From the NCBI RefSeq assembly GCF_030056705.1, contig NZ_JASHIC010000013.1, positions 144,117 through 208,116 on the forward strand: 64,000 bases of DNA, read 5' to 3'. A program made the translations under genes and the position numbers. Shown piece by piece: positions 16,376 through 25,504 of this stretch. The notes beneath the pieces were generated by a model, which ran no database searches, was not told the origin of the DNA, and worked only from the letters and a program-made list of their open reading frames with translations. Within the stretch, counting starts at the first letter, position 1. Each line of letters starts with the position of its first letter. The stretch comes from Flectobacillus longus (GTDB lineage: Bacteria; Bacteroidota; Bacteroidia; Cytophagales; Spirosomataceae).

Positions 16376-16463
16376 ATCGAGCTTTGGGCTATAAGCATTA
16401 AGCAGGAAACCTTCTATTAATTCATAAGAAGTATTTTTGCTGAATGCCTATAGCCTACAGCTA
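16376..16463. repeat. Partial copy of the ~140 bp inverted-repeat element
   Basis: Holds GAGCTTTGGGCTATAAGC, a TTCATAAGAAG centre and GCCTATAGCCTACAGC, in the same orientation as the copy at 36749. It runs up to the pheT stop codon. Confidence 0.55.
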
Positions 16464-16465
16464 AT

Positions 16466-18889
16466 TTATTTTCTAATTACTGCTCCGATTTCTTTCTCGA
16501 ATCCAGCCATTAAACGCTCCATTGTTTTGTCGATTACTTTATCTGTCAACGTTTGTTCGTTGTCTTGTAAAATAAAGCTTACCGAGTAAGACTTTTTACC
16601 CTCACCCAAGTTTTCGCCTTGATATACATCAAATACGTTGATTTGGCGCAATAAGTTCTTCTCATACTGCTTTGCCAATTTCTGGATTTGGTCAAAAGTA
16701 ACTTCTTTGTCCAATACCAACGAAAGGTCACGACGAACTTCTGGGAATTTAGACAATTCAGTAAATACCACGTTTTCTTTGTATTGTTTGAACAAATAAT
16801 CCCAGTCCAAATCAGCATAGAATACCGACTGTTTTACATCGGCAGCCTTCGCCAATTTTGCTTTTACTAAACCTAGGCTTACACATTCTTTTTTGTTGAT
16901 AACATAGCTCAAACCATATTCAAAAGTAGCAGAACCTTCGATTGGTTTTGTTTGGAAATCTTTAAATCCTAAGCTTTTCAACAATTTACTCACAACATTC
17001 GCTAAAGTGTGGAAAGAAATCTTTTCAGATTTTGCCTGCCAAGTTTCTGCCGAAATATTACCCGTTAAGTAAATCGCCAAATGACGTTTTTCAACGTATT
17101 TGTCATTTACTTTATGATAAGTCTTTCCAAAATCAAACAATCTCAAATCCTTCTGGCGACGGTTGATATTGTGAGCCAATACTTCCAAACCCGAGAAAAC
17201 CATTGATTGACGCATTACCGCCAAATCTTCAGAAAGCTTATTGAGAATTTCAACGTTTTCACCTTGTAAATCGCTCTGAATCAAAGCTGCGTACGAAGGT
17301 TTTGTTAAAGAGTTAGTGATGATTTCAGAGAAACCACTTCCAGCTAGGCTAGTAGCAATTTTCCATTGCAATTTGTCACGGTCTTTTGCAGGGAAATCAG
17401 AAAGATAGTCTGTTCCTAAATTTTCTGAAAGTTCAATATTGTTGAAACCGTACACACGTAAAATCTCTTCGATAATATCGGCCTCACGTGTTACGTCTAC
17501 ACGGTATGGTGGAACAATCGCCGTAAAGCCCGCTTCAGTTTCTTCTGTAATCTGAATATCCAAAGATACCAAAATAGACTTAATAAGGTCTTTTCCTAAT
17601 TGTTTACCAATCAATCGGTCGATATTGCGATAAGTAACAGGTATCACAAAATCTTGGATTGGAGTTGGATAAAAATCACTTACTTCAGAAGCAATCACAC
17701 CGCCCGCTATTTCTTGAATCAGCAAGGCTGCGTATTTCAAAGCATATAATTTAGCATTTGGATCAGTACCACGCTCAAAACGGAAAGAAGCATCTGTTTT
17801 TAATCCATGACGTTGTGCTGTTTTACGAACAGAAGCAGGATCAAAATAGGCTACCTCCAAATATACACGAGTTGTTTCGTCTTTGATACCCGAAGTAGCA
17901 CCACCAAACACACCCGCAATACCCATTGGCTCCTCAGCATTACAAACCATCAAATCTGTTTCGCCTAAAGTACGCTCAACTTCATCAAGTGTGGTAAACT
18001 TAGTCCCTGCTGGTAAAGTTTTTACCACTACTTTTTGACCTTTGATGGCACTCCAATCATAAGCGTGCATGGGTTGTCCCAAACCATGACAAATAAAATT
18101 GGTAATATCAACGATGTTATTGATAGGACGCAAACCGATGGTAATCAACGCATTTTGCAACCATTCTGGTGAAGGTTTTACCGAAACGCCATCGATAGTT
18201 ACTCCACAGAAACGTGGACAAGCCTGTGCATCTTCTACAACAAGCTCGATAGGGAAATTAGTATTATCTACTTTGAAAGCCTCAACAGATGGCAAGGTAA
18301 TTTCGCGACCAGTAGCAGCTTTAATATCACGAGCTACGCCCCAGTGCGATGCAGCATCGGCACGGTTTGGTGTCAAACCGATTTCGATCATATAATCTGC
18401 TTCAAGGTTGAAGTATTTGGTGGCAGGCGTACCATTTGGCAAATCTGTATCCAATACCAAAATACCATCATGCGAAGAACCAATACCGATTTCGTCTTCA
18501 GCACAAATCATCCCTTCAGACAAATGCCCGTAGGTTTTCTTGCTCGAAATAGTAAATACTGGTTTACCTTCTTTATCGTAAAGAGTTGTTCCAACTGTTG
18601 CTACAATCACTTTTTGACCAGCGTCAACGTTGGCCGCCCCACAAACGATTTGAGAGGGTGTATCTTGACCAACATCTACGGTTGTAAGGCTCAACTGTTT
18701 TTCTTTCACCATAAATCGTTCGCAAGTAAGTACTTCGCCAACAACAAAGCCTTGTAACCCACCTGGGATAGAATCGTGACGCTCGATGCCCTCTACCTCC
18801 AAACCAGTACCAGTTAACATTTGGTCTAGCTCTTCGGGAGATTCATTAATTTCGATGAACTGTTTAAGCCAATTAAGTGAAATTTTCAT
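16466..18889 (-). CDS. pheT: Phenylalanine-tRNA ligase beta subunit
   Basis: An 807-residue subunit, the normal length for the bacterial form. It begins with MKISLNWLKQFI and has the tRNA-binding OB fold (about residues 40-150, GFVVGEVL), the B3/B4 editing domain (ATKYFNLEADYMIEIGLTPNRADAASHWGVARDI, residues ~160-330), the B5 domain and the C-terminal anticodon-binding FDX-ACB domain (FTELSKFPEVRRDLSLVLD, residues ~715-807). With PheS it charges tRNA-Phe. PheS is not adjacent, so the subunits are encoded apart. A 130-base leader with a hairpin and a TAACTTTG promoter element lie upstream. Confidence 0.97.
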   Translation of the reverse strand: MKISLNWLKQFIEINESPEELDQMLTGTGLEVEGIERHDSIPGGLQGFVVGEVLTCERFMVKEKQLSLTTVDVGQDTPSQIVCGAANVDAGQKVIVATVGTTLYDKEGKPVFTISSKKTYGHLSEGMICAEDEIGIGSSHDGILVLDTDLPNGTPATKYFNLEADYMIEIGLTPNRADAASHWGVARDIKAATGREITLPSVEAFKVDNTNFPIELVVEDAQACPRFCGVTIDGVSVKPSPEWLQNALITIGLRPINNIVDITNFICHGLGQPMHAYDWSAIKGQKVVVKTLPAGTKFTTLDEVERTLGETDLMVCNAEEPMGIAGVFGGATSGIKDETTRVYLEVAYFDPASVRKTAQRHGLKTDASFRFERGTDPNAKLYALKYAALLIQEIAGGVIASEVSDFYPTPIQDFVIPVTYRNIDRLIGKQLGKDLIKSILVSLDIQITEETEAGFTAIVPPYRVDVTREADIIEEILRVYGFNNIELSENLGTDYLSDFPAKDRDKLQWKIATSLAGSGFSEIITNSLTKPSYAALIQSDLQGENVEILNKLSEDLAVMRQSMVFSGLEVLAHNINRRQKDLRLFDFGKTYHKVNDKYVEKRHLAIYLTGNISAETWQAKSEKISFHTLANVVSKLLKSLGFKDFQTKPIEGSATFEYGLSYVINKKECVSLGLVKAKLAKAADVKQSVFYADLDWDYLFKQYKENVVFTELSKFPEVRRDLSLVLDKEVTFDQIQKLAKQYEKNLLRQINVFDVYQGENLGEGKKSYSVSFILQDNEQTLTDKVIDKTMERLMAGFEKEIGAVIRK

Positions 18890-18943
18890 TGTGTATAAAA
18901 TTAGATAATACCTTGCTAGTGCAATCTTGTACCGTTAGAGTAC

Positions 18944-18982
18944 TTACTCAAGTATTAGGAAAGTGTTTTGGCACTTGAGTAA
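18944..18982 (-). promoter_or_regulatory. Hairpin in the pheT leader
   Basis: TTACTCAAGT (18944-18953) and ACTTGAGTAA (18973-18982) form a perfect 10-bp stem with a 19-base loop, between the candidate promoter and the pheT start. There is no T tract, so it is not an obvious terminator. Confidence 0.45.
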
Positions 18983-19026
18983 TGATATTATGAGTTGTTG
19001 TTTTTCCGTATTTGTATTTGAGAGCG

Positions 19027-19034
19027 CAAAGTTA
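19027..19034 (-). promoter_or_regulatory. Candidate -7 promoter element for pheT
   Basis: Reads TAACTTTG on the minus strand, matching TAnnTTTG, about 138 bases upstream of the pheT start codon. No clear -33 box at standard spacing. Confidence 0.42.
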
Positions 19035-19073
19035 CAAGTTTTACGCTTTTTGTACTTGCTTGATTAAAACAAA

Positions 19074-19106
19074 AACTCCGTAAGTTCTTGAAAAACTTAC
19101 GGAGTT
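19074..19106 (-). terminator. Terminator of the DUF3857 operon
   Basis: A 13-bp perfect stem (AACTCCGTAAGTT / AACTTACGGAGTT) with a 7-base loop follows the stop of the 19134 gene by 28 bases. On the minus strand it continues into TTTTTGTTTT. Confidence 0.85.
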
Positions 19107-19133
19107 GGTCTTTAAGAGATTATTAAAGGGCTT

Positions 19134-21050
19134 TTACAACTTCAAAACCATTTGTGCTCGGTCAGCTTTTGAGATTTTTTTATAAAAATCTATCAATTCT
19201 TGAAAATCGCTGGCTTTGTATTTGCCATTATTACGAGTAAACTTACGAGTCAGCAACAACTTAGTACCTTGTAATTGGTACTTTACTTGGAAGGTTCCAA
19301 ATTTTGACATGAAGCTTACATCGGTTGGCAACGCCTCCACAGCCTGATAAGTTGGCAGTTGAATTTCAATCTCATCATTATAGGAAATATTATTAAATAA
19401 CTCAACATCCATCGTGCGAGGCTCGGAGCCTGATGATGGTACACCATCTTCTTTGTAAAAAATGGATGGGGTCACAAATAATCTTGATCCGCTTGGGGAG
19501 GTTAACTTCTTCAAATCCGCATCAAAAGCAATTTGAACACTTGGAATTTTATCTCTATTTTCTTGTAATGCAATTTTACTCAACTGTGCATTTCCCAAAT
19601 AAAAGCTCTTTAAAAGAGAGGTCGTTGTCTTTTCTTGATTATTTTCATGAATTAAACCAACGACATCGTCATAGAAAATACCTTTGAAATTAGCATCAAT
19701 TTTTGCCTTTGCTGAACCATCAGCACCTAATTCCATCTTGACTTTTCGGCTAACTTGATTGTCTTTTGCAGACAAAGCAGGCGTTTTGACCAATACGCCT
19801 CCACTAGGCGTAGCCAAAAGAGTATGACGGTTGGCAGTAAAATTGGATAAATACCCAAAAGGATTCGTCTGAGAAGTACATTCGAGCCAAATGGTATCTT
19901 TGGGCATAGGTACACACAAAATCACGTGGTTGAACTGTTGTGCAGGGAAGTCTGTCAGAATATCTGCGGTAGCTTCTCCTGCTTTTATCGACGCATAGTG
20001 AGACTCAATTCCAACTGTTTTTAATAATGCTTTTGTAAAAAAACTTAAAGCTTTACAGTCTCCATAACCTTTGTCGGCCACCACGGCTGCTTCGAAAGGC
20101 TGAAGTCCTCCAATACCCAACTGAATACTGATATAGCGAGTATGCTGCTGAAGGTATTCGTACACCTTTTTTACTTTTGCCTCTTGTGAAGTTTCGCTTT
20201 TGACCAATGTTTGTATTTCAGAAATCACATTAGACGGCAACGTTTCTCTTCCTTTATTGAGTAAGTTATCAAACTCTCCTACTTTTTGCCAAGTAGAAAA
20301 ATCGCCTTTATAGCCATCCATTTCAAAAGTAGCTGGGGCTGTCCATACACCAGGACCACGCTGTGACCATGCTGGGGCGTAAGGCTCAGAAGCTTTGATT
20401 GGAATATCACTAACTTTCCATGTATAAACGGTATTTGTACCATTTTGAGATTTTTCGACAGGTGCTACGTTATTGAGTTCTTTATAGCGCAAAGGCATAT
20501 TGGCGGGCATCTCAATACGTAGAGTACTTGTCTGAACAGATACATCTTCGGCATCTTCGCCAGGAAACCAACGCTCATAAAATGCTGTTTTTTTATCAGA
20601 AACTTCATAAGTAAACTCCACTGTAAATGGAAAGTTAGCATAGCCAAACTGCACCGATTTATAGCGATAATCATCAAATAAATTAGAGGCGGTCACATTG
20701 CCAATATCGTTTATCTCTTCTTTTTTGAGCTTACGGAGTTTATTGCCAGCAGCATCGTAAAGTACCCCTTCGAGATCGGTCACTTTTGATAATTTGTTGT
20801 AATCAATATAGAGATGTCCATATTTCAAGCCGTCTTCGTCGAGGATCGTCATGACAATGTGTTTTTTTCGAGTCAAAGCCCCCTCATTCTTGACAATCAA
20901 TAGATTTTCGTCAGTACGAATAACGGCGTGTGCATTTTCTTTTAGTTTTTCAGGAATCCCTTGCACATTCCACACCACCGTTTGGGCAGAAAGAGGAATC
21001 ACCAAGCAAGTCCATAGTAAAGCAATTAATAATCGTGTAGTAAACATCAT
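19134..21050 (-). CDS. DUF3857 and transglutaminase-like protein, intact catalytic residues
   Basis: A 638-residue secreted protein: signal peptide (TTRLLIALLWTCLVIPLSAQ), an N-terminal DUF3857 beta domain, then a transglutaminase-like domain. In this paralogue the catalytic pair is present: Cys332 in KGYGDCKALS and His375 in FNHVI, with Glu390 (WLECTS) where Asp is usual. I chose the ATG at 21050; an upstream TTG would overlap the preceding gene. It lies 4 bases after the second paralogue, so they form one operon. The function of DUF3857 proteins is not established; peptide-bond chemistry in the periplasm is possible. Confidence 0.82.
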   Translation of the reverse strand: MMFTTRLLIALLWTCLVIPLSAQTVVWNVQGIPEKLKENAHAVIRTDENLLIVKNEGALTRKKHIVMTILDEDGLKYGHLYIDYNKLSKVTDLEGVLYDAAGNKLRKLKKEEINDIGNVTASNLFDDYRYKSVQFGYANFPFTVEFTYEVSDKKTAFYERWFPGEDAEDVSVQTSTLRIEMPANMPLRYKELNNVAPVEKSQNGTNTVYTWKVSDIPIKASEPYAPAWSQRGPGVWTAPATFEMDGYKGDFSTWQKVGEFDNLLNKGRETLPSNVISEIQTLVKSETSQEAKVKKVYEYLQQHTRYISIQLGIGGLQPFEAAVVADKGYGDCKALSFFTKALLKTVGIESHYASIKAGEATADILTDFPAQQFNHVILCVPMPKDTIWLECTSQTNPFGYLSNFTANRHTLLATPSGGVLVKTPALSAKDNQVSRKVKMELGADGSAKAKIDANFKGIFYDDVVGLIHENNQEKTTTSLLKSFYLGNAQLSKIALQENRDKIPSVQIAFDADLKKLTSPSGSRLFVTPSIFYKEDGVPSSGSEPRTMDVELFNNISYNDEIEIQLPTYQAVEALPTDVSFMSKFGTFQVKYQLQGTKLLLTRKFTRNNGKYKASDFQELIDFYKKISKADRAQMVLKL

Positions 21051-21054
21051 CGTA

Positions 21055-23019
21055 TTATTTTTTTTGAAGAACAATCATTTGGTTATGTCTAGTTACCACA
21101 TGGTCGTAGAGCGTACGAAGAGCCTGATATTTATCGGCACTATAAATAGACTTTTTGAGTAGGATCTGGCTTGTAATATTTACCTCTTTTCCTGTGGGGT
21201 CTTGTGTTACCGAGAAATAGAATCTCCCTCCATCTTGGGGCAAAGCTACACGGATTCCTTTGGGAAGTTCTGCAATGCTATACCCTTCAGGAATAATGTA
21301 TTTGCAAGTAATAACTTCTTCAGTTGGATAGGTAAAATCAACAGGGAATGAACGGTCGGCATTAGGAAAAGGATGCTCAGTTGTTCCTTCGTAAGGGATT
21401 GTTTTAAGGTATATTTTTCCATTAACTTTATTATACCCTTCTGTATTTTTACCAGTTATCATAATCACAGGTTGACTACCAGCATCAGCATTAATAAAGC
21501 CCTCTAATTCTATCTTAGGTTTGTCGATACTCGAAAAATCATTGCGGAGTTTTTCGATGAATTTTTCTTTTCCTAAAGTATTGTATTGCGAACGATAATC
21601 AATGGCTTGATACCCCACTCCTGTGTATAAAATTTGGCTTTCCAGCTCAGGTTCGTTTGCGCTAAAGGTAAATTCCATATTAATTTTCGTACCACTTTTC
21701 TCTGGAGTTTGAATAGGTATCCATTGAGACCTGTTATAAATCAACAAGCGTCCTTCGCCAACCATACAATACTCTGGCAATAGCCCCCATTGAAGATTTT
21801 TGTCGGTAACATCCAACAGTACATTTTGTCCACTGATATTTACCTGCGCCAAGGTATAGTTAAATCTTGAAATCATGGGGTAATCTTTCCAAATTCGACC
21901 ATGGTCACGAGTGCTAATTACTACAGGTTTGGCGGCTATTCCAACTTGGCGGAGTAATGAAATAAGTAATAAATTTAGCTCTGAGCTTGAACCCGTTTTA
22001 CGATTAAATACTTCTTTGAGCGAACTTTGGGTAAACAAACGCTTATTACCATCCCAAGTAAAATTACTTTGAACGTATTTGTACACTTCTTTGGCGAGTT
22101 CAAGAGTATCCGTTTTCTGGCTTTTTAGACTTTGAGCAGTGGCGTCAAAAGCGGATATTTTACCAATTCTGCCACCAAAATCATCATCCATAAGTAATTG
22201 TTTATCAAAGTCAGGCCAATCCATGGATAGTTTTTTGGCTGTATCCATTCCTCTTACCACATATTCGGCCAACTCAAAGTGGAGTTTACGAGTATAATCA
22301 TCCAAATTAGCAACATACTTTTCCTCCTTCATGGCTGGAATATCGACCATTACCCATCTACAAGATCTAAAATCATCAGAGGTATTACATTTTTCCTCAG
22401 AAAGTTTTCCTTCACAATATTGCATCAGCATTCGGTAGGCAAAATTAGTAGGACTTCCAAAAGTATATTCACTACGCTCGCAAGGAATATCTGTTTGAAA
22501 ATCCCAATCTTTGGGTTTGAAAGGAAAAGGAGAGCGTATCACATAGGAATATTCTATAATCGAGCCTTCTTTTACTTTGGGCAAGGTAAAACTCACTTTA
22601 TCGAAGGATTTATTGTATTTGGTTTTAAAAATATCCTTTGCTTGAAGCTCATCGATTTCGATGACATCATTATTGAAATTATACGTTCTACCTTTTATTT
22701 CTTGTGCAAGTTCTATATCCTGCTGATTGCTGTCGATATATAGATAGAGAGCCTTAGTAGCACGCTCAAAAGCACTTTTTTTCAAGATTTTAATTCTTAT
22801 AAAATGTTGATAGGCGATTTCATATCCACCTTCTGAATTTTGATACACCCAGCCATTTCCGTAATTGGTCATGATATAAGCCTCAGCGGAAGAGTCTTTG
22901 GGATAAACTTTTTTAATCAGGTCTTCGACTGTAACTTGTGGAAATTTAGGCAAGTCTTGTTGAGCATGGGCAATAAAAGCCATTGAAAACATTAGTAGTA
23001 AAATGGTTACTCTTTTCAT
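21055..23019 (-). CDS. DUF3857 protein with inactivated transglutaminase domain
   Basis: A 654-residue secreted paralogue with signal peptide MKRVTILLLMFSMAFIAHAQ. DUF3857 occupies roughly residues 40-270. The transglutaminase-like domain aligns with the paralogue at 19134, but the Cys position is Ser (about residue 345, KTGSSSELNLLL) and the His position is Tyr (about residue 388, SRFNYTL), while the Asp of LLDVTD is kept. It is therefore likely a non-catalytic protein, perhaps a binding partner. It is followed after 4 bases by the intact paralogue and preceded by the third one, separated by a terminator-like hairpin. Confidence 0.85.
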   Translation of the reverse strand: MKRVTILLLMFSMAFIAHAQQDLPKFPQVTVEDLIKKVYPKDSSAEAYIMTNYGNGWVYQNSEGGYEIAYQHFIRIKILKKSAFERATKALYLYIDSNQQDIELAQEIKGRTYNFNNDVIEIDELQAKDIFKTKYNKSFDKVSFTLPKVKEGSIIEYSYVIRSPFPFKPKDWDFQTDIPCERSEYTFGSPTNFAYRMLMQYCEGKLSEEKCNTSDDFRSCRWVMVDIPAMKEEKYVANLDDYTRKLHFELAEYVVRGMDTAKKLSMDWPDFDKQLLMDDDFGGRIGKISAFDATAQSLKSQKTDTLELAKEVYKYVQSNFTWDGNKRLFTQSSLKEVFNRKTGSSSELNLLLISLLRQVGIAAKPVVISTRDHGRIWKDYPMISRFNYTLAQVNISGQNVLLDVTDKNLQWGLLPEYCMVGEGRLLIYNRSQWIPIQTPEKSGTKINMEFTFSANEPELESQILYTGVGYQAIDYRSQYNTLGKEKFIEKLRNDFSSIDKPKIELEGFINADAGSQPVIMITGKNTEGYNKVNGKIYLKTIPYEGTTEHPFPNADRSFPVDFTYPTEEVITCKYIIPEGYSIAELPKGIRVALPQDGGRFYFSVTQDPTGKEVNITSQILLKKSIYSADKYQALRTLYDHVVTRHNQMIVLQKK

Positions 23020-23162
23020 TAGTGTTAAGGTTTTATTTGGGTTGTTCAGGAAAGACTATGCTTGATGAGAATCGATTTTGATATTACAGAAGGGATATTT
23101 CGCGAGTAGCATAATCATATCGCAGAACGCTCATAGTTGACCCACTTTCTAATAGCAAAATT

Positions 23163-23190
23163 GGTCGTCTTTTCAAGAGAAAAGACGACC
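23163..23190 (-). terminator. Hairpin between DUF3857 paralogues
   Basis: GGTCGTCTTTT and AAAAGACGACC form an 11-bp perfect stem with a 6-base loop 49 bases past the stop of the 23239 gene. The T tract after it on the minus strand is short. Confidence 0.65.
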
Positions 23191-23238
23191 TTAAAATAGT
23201 AGCAATGACGTTTTCGAATTATTGGGTCGTTGCCTTTA

Positions 23239-25212
23239 TTACTTCTTTTTCAACACAATCTGTTGGAGGTTACGTTGTTCTACAAAATCAAATACTTGTC
23301 TTAAATCATGATATTCTTCAGCATAAAAATAGTTCTTTTTGACAAATAGCTTATTCATAAAAGCAACCTGATTTCCATTGGCAAATAGCTGATAAGTATA
23401 ATTTACCATTTTATCAGGAGTCAAGGCTTTTACTGATTTCGGCAATTCTTCTACCACATAGCCGTCAGGAAGATTAATCATAATGGTAGATAGGTCATCT
23501 TGCAGATACCCAAAGTTGACAGGAAACTTGCGGTCTTTATTATGAAAAGGATTTTCGGTATCGATTAAGCCAAAACTTGGTTTGATATACATACGCTCGC
23601 CAACGATATTGACAGCTTCTGACACTTCAGCATCAATAGAAATAGCAAAAGCTTCTTCATATTTGCTCTGACCTGTCACTTTGAAGGATTTGATTTGAAG
23701 GTTGGGATATTCCTTTTTCAAATATTCACTTAAAGCTTTATCACCTTCCTTTTGATAGACTTTTCGCATGCTCATAGCTGCATATCCTTGGAAAAGTAAA
23801 TCTCCTTTTATCTCAGCATCACCGTTGGCTTTTATGTTAACAAGTACACTTTGAGCAAAGGTGTATTTTTCTTTTGGAGTAATTTCAATCCATTCTCCAG
23901 TACCCGAAGCCACAATTCGTCCTTGTTGATTAAGACAACGAAATGGTACGCTACCAGCTTTACACATCGGTTCGGTGGCATCCAATAACAGCCATTGTTG
24001 ATTAGGCATCAAAACGCCAGCTACCACATAGTTGAAGCGTTTTTCCAACACTTGCGATTCATTTACCATACCATGATTACGAGTACTTAAAATCAGAGGT
24101 TGTGCTTCGTATTTAAGTTCTTTCAAAATAGCAACTAACAGAAGATTTAAGTCTGCTGAATTCCCTAGCTTGCTTTCCAATAATTTTTTACGAGTATTTG
24201 ACCCATACATACTAGCATCTCCGTTCCAGAGTACTGTTTTTTGAACGTAATCGAGTACCTTGTTTAAATGTGCTAAGGTATCGGATCCCGTGTTTTTGAG
24301 ATAAGGTACAATGTCTCTGACAGCACCATCAGGTTTAGCTAATTTGCCAAAGGAGTCATACCCCAATAAGGCTTCATCAAGATTTTCCCAAGTCAATGAA
24401 AAGTTTTTACTAATGCCATTTGGTGGCACATACGCAGCAATTTCGAACTGAATTTTAGCAGTAAAATCCTCGATGGTAGTAGTGTAAGGCTCTTCTTTGA
24501 TAGCGGGAGCATTTTTTACAGCTAAATGATATTCAGTACTTTCATAACTAGATCCTTCAAGCATTAGGCTTGACTTCTCTTGTTTGGAAATGGCGAAAGG
24601 CTCATATCCCTGTGTATGTAATCTAAACACATAGAAATTAGGTGCATTTACCCAATACTCGCTCCAAAGTGTAGGTATTGAATGTTGAAAACGCCATGTG
24701 GGAATCTCTGTATCATAGTTGGATTGTATTTGATACGTAAACTCAATCACACTTCCCTCCTGTACATTGGGTAATGTAAACTTATGGGACGTAAAGTTTT
24801 TATCAGATTTATTCTCAAAAATGGCGGCTTTTTCCAATTTATCAACCTGTACTTTACCTCCAACCAAACGGTAAGTTGCCCCCTTGACACCTAAAATAGA
24901 TTCTTGAGTTCCTCCTCGTGTGATGGTTTCGAAAGTAGCCCAGTCATAGCCAGATTTCTTCAAAATTTTGACTCGACGATGATGTGTAAACATGGTTTTT
25001 AGACCTGAGGGATAGTAGACATAAGTTAAGGTCGCATAATCACAAAGAATTACAGCAGAGGCCGACGAGTCGATAGAATATACTTTAGTTTCGAGATCTG
25101 TGATTGGTACATCACCAAACTTAATGGGGGATTTTTGGGCTATAAGGCCATTGATGCTAAAGATTAAAGCAATAAAAAAAGCTTTAAATCTAAGTGCAGA
25201 AAAATAATTCAT
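23239..25212 (-). CDS. DUF3857 protein with inactivated transglutaminase domain
   Basis: A 657-residue secreted paralogue (signal peptide with FKAFFIALIFSINGLIAQ). It shares the DUF3857 pattern with the next gene (LPNVQEGSVIEFTYQIQS against LPKVKEGSIIEYSYVIRS), so the two arose by duplication. The transglutaminase Cys is replaced by Ser in KLGNSADLNLLL and the His by Tyr in KRFNYVVAG, while the Asp of LLLDATEP remains. Probably non-catalytic. First gene of a three-gene minus-strand set; a hairpin after it may partly uncouple it from the other two. Confidence 0.85.
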   Translation of the reverse strand: MNYFSALRFKAFFIALIFSINGLIAQKSPIKFGDVPITDLETKVYSIDSSASAVILCDYATLTYVYYPSGLKTMFTHHRRVKILKKSGYDWATFETITRGGTQESILGVKGATYRLVGGKVQVDKLEKAAIFENKSDKNFTSHKFTLPNVQEGSVIEFTYQIQSNYDTEIPTWRFQHSIPTLWSEYWVNAPNFYVFRLHTQGYEPFAISKQEKSSLMLEGSSYESTEYHLAVKNAPAIKEEPYTTTIEDFTAKIQFEIAAYVPPNGISKNFSLTWENLDEALLGYDSFGKLAKPDGAVRDIVPYLKNTGSDTLAHLNKVLDYVQKTVLWNGDASMYGSNTRKKLLESKLGNSADLNLLLVAILKELKYEAQPLILSTRNHGMVNESQVLEKRFNYVVAGVLMPNQQWLLLDATEPMCKAGSVPFRCLNQQGRIVASGTGEWIEITPKEKYTFAQSVLVNIKANGDAEIKGDLLFQGYAAMSMRKVYQKEGDKALSEYLKKEYPNLQIKSFKVTGQSKYEEAFAISIDAEVSEAVNIVGERMYIKPSFGLIDTENPFHNKDRKFPVNFGYLQDDLSTIMINLPDGYVVEELPKSVKALTPDKMVNYTYQLFANGNQVAFMNKLFVKKNYFYAEEYHDLRQVFDFVEQRNLQQIVLKKK

Positions 25213-25436
25213 TTTGTATGAAAAGTTAGTTTATTCTTTCAATTTTAGAGAAAATAAAAAACTTCAGCAACAATTTTCCCAGAAATATTTAGTGTTTTTG
25301 ATTAAGAGGTATTTAAGATTATGTGACAAAAATATTTTTGCTTATTTTCTATACTTCTTTAGACATTTTCAAGAATTAAAAATACATTTCATCAAAAAAT
25401 TAAACTTTTAGAGTATCTATCTATTGGTTATTATTA

Positions 25437-25444
25437 TAAGTTTG
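25437..25444 (+). promoter_or_regulatory. Candidate -7 promoter element for the M48 protease gene
   Basis: TAAGTTTG fits TAnnTTTG and lies 60 bases before the start codon. No good -33 box was found. The 292-base gap to the divergent DUF3857 gene is AT-rich and otherwise empty. Confidence 0.4.
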
Positions 25445-25504
25445 TACTAGTCTCCATCTTATTTACTCTCTCTAAATCTAGTTTCAACTCAATGCTTTTA
25501 TAAT

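Noticed and set aside
21051..21074. 20-base overlap between two DUF3857 genes
   Set aside because: It depends on a TTG start; the ATG at 21050 gives a clean signal peptide and a 4-base gap.
25214..25411. 65-codon plus-strand frame before the M48 gene
   Set aside because: AT-rich, low-complexity composition with no domain; it occupies a divergent promoter region.
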